Assembly: GCA_002781805.1 (NCBI GenBank)
Contig: PFFZ01000083.1
Span: 1-6,177, forward strand
Direction of reading: 5' to 3'
Length of the DNA: 6,177 bases
From: Nitrosopumilales archaeon CG15_BIG_FIL_POST_REV_8_21_14_020_37_12
GTDB lineage: Archaea > Thermoproteota > Nitrososphaeria > Nitrososphaerales > Nitrosopumilaceae
In this document: piece after piece, positions 5,400-6,177 of the stretch
Numbering within the stretch: the stretch's first letter is position 1
Layout: each line of letters opens with the position of its first letter
Position numbers and translations under genes: made by a program
Notes under the pieces: model-generated
Databases searched by the model: none
What the model was told of the DNA's origin: nothing
Seen by the model: only the letters and a program-made list of their open reading frames with translations

Positions 5400-6137
5400 C
5401 TAGTTTTTACTATGTGGGTATTTTTCTTTGGCAGATTTTGCATAGCTTATAATTTTGTCCTCGGGTACTAATTCAAACAATCCTGTGTTTGATTTAATTT
5501 GCGCCATTCTGATGTGACTTGTGCCTTCCTTATCCTCACTTGACAAATAAATTCCAGCAGATGCTAATGTTGATGCTTCATCCAGTGAAAGATTTTCAGT
5601 ATATGTTTTTTCTAAGAAATCGGTTACCTGTTCAGAACCTGAACCGATGGCAATTGCATCATATGAAATGTATGTGCCGCTAGGATCTGTTAAGAATAGG
5701 TGGGGTTTACCTTTAGTCACTCCACCAAGAATCAATGCCACTCCAAATGGTCTCACTCCTGCATATTGTGTAAATTGTTGACATTGATCTGCTAAATGTT
5801 TTGCAATTGTTTCAACTTCCACCGCTTCATCATAAATCATTTTGTTACTCTGTGAAAAGAATCGTGCGTTGTCTACCTGGCTTCTTGCATCGGGGATATA
5901 TCCTGCCGCTGCAATGCCTACATGGTCATCTACTTGGAATATTTTTTGTGCCGTATCTGAAATTTGTAATTTTCTTGGCTTTTCCTCAACTGCAATAACT
6001 ATCCCCTCTTTACATTTGACTCCAATTGCGATGGTGCCTCTGCGTACGGTCTCAATAGCATATTCTACTTGGTATAGCCTACCATCTGGAGAAAAAACAG
6101 TTATTGCTCTATCGTAACCTTGTTGTGCAGGAAGCAT
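5400..6137 (-). CDS. psmA: 20S proteasome alpha subunit
   Basis: This 245-aa protein is an archaeal proteasome alpha subunit. The N terminus has the gate residues Y8-D9-R10 at the same numbers as in Thermoplasma, followed by the alpha signature AITVFSPDGRLYQVEYA (11-27). K65 aligns with Thermoplasma K66 in the pocket that binds HbYX tails of activator ATPases. QFTQYAGVRPFGVAL (121-135), DPSG (151-154) and IGSGSEQ (164-170) complete the fold. Alpha subunits are not catalytic; seven form each outer ring that gates the chamber and docks PAN or Cdc48-type ATPases. It ends with TAG. It is the first visible gene of the cluster, behind a TTTAAA box 27 bases from the ATG, with no ribosome binding site in the short leader. 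The beta subunit gene is not in the window. Confidence 0.97.
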   Translation of the reverse strand: MLPAQQGYDRAITVFSPDGRLYQVEYAIETVRRGTIAIGVKCKEGIVIAVEEKPRKLQISDTAQKIFQVDDHVGIAAAGYIPDARSQVDNARFFSQSNKMIYDEAVEVETIAKHLADQCQQFTQYAGVRPFGVALILGGVTKGKPHLFLTDPSGTYISYDAIAIGSGSEQVTDFLEKTYTENLSLDEASTLASAGIYLSSEDKEGTSHIRMAQIKSNTGLFELVPEDKIISYAKSAKEKYPHSKN

Positions 6138-6163
6138 TTGATTAAATTGCTTTGAATGTACAA

Positions 6164-6169
6164 TTTAAA
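6164..6169 (-). promoter_or_regulatory. TATA box of psmA
   Basis: On the minus strand the sequence reads GTTTAAATTG, and its TTTAAA core lies 27-32 bases before the psmA ATG. With the usual archaeal spacing of about 25 bases from TATA box to transcription start, the mRNA would begin within a few bases of the ATG, meaning leaderless or nearly so. This agrees with the lack of a ribosome binding site there. The window ends 8 bases further upstream, so the full BRE cannot be assessed. Confidence 0.6.
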
Positions 6170-6177
6170 CCGTACTT

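Overview
This window looks like archaeal chromosome, most likely from an AT-rich, Nitrosopumilus-like ammonia-oxidising archaeon (Nitrososphaerota/Thaumarchaeota). The archaeal assignment is firm. It rests on archaeal-type ribosomal proteins, an RNase P protein Rnp1 (Pop4/Rpp29) gene inside the ribosomal operon, a 20S proteasome alpha subunit, a DUF171/SPOUT protein next to L3, archaeal TATA boxes very close to start codons, and GGTGAT-type ribosome binding sites. The lineage assignment is an inference from the AT-rich composition, the protein character and the reduced gene order.

Every supported gene lies on the minus strand, so the window reads from right to left. The right end (6177 to 4440) holds a short cluster: psmA (proteasome alpha) behind a TTTAAA box, then a SPOUT-class RNA methyltransferase-like gene with a TTG start, then a 36-codon gene for a single-pass membrane peptide. 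An 89-base intergenic region (4353-4439 plus edges) follows. It carries a candidate TATA box, a perfect 8-bp inverted repeat and a repeated 9-mer.

The left two thirds (4352 to 1) is the start of the archaeal S10/spc-type ribosomal operon, in the order L3, L4, L23, S19, L22, S3, L29, Rnp1, S17 (S17 runs off the left edge). The genes are packed with 1- to 4-base overlaps or single-base gaps, and strong ribosome binding sites lie inside the ends of the preceding genes. This implies one long polycistronic mRNA with translational coupling. The products build both ribosomal subunits: L3, L4, L22, L23 and L29 in the 50S (L22, L23 and L29 around the exit tunnel) and S3, S17 and S19 in the 30S. Rnp1 serves tRNA 5'-end maturation.

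The main oddities are the absence of rpl2 between L23 and S19, where most archaea and bacteria keep it; the absence of a SUI1/aIF1 gene between L29 and Rnp1; the unannotated-looking 36-aa membrane peptide; the TTG start of the SPOUT gene; and the inverted repeat upstream of L3. No mobile element, CRISPR array, defence system, tRNA or rRNA was seen. This is core housekeeping DNA, and I see no convincing sign of a wholly new system.
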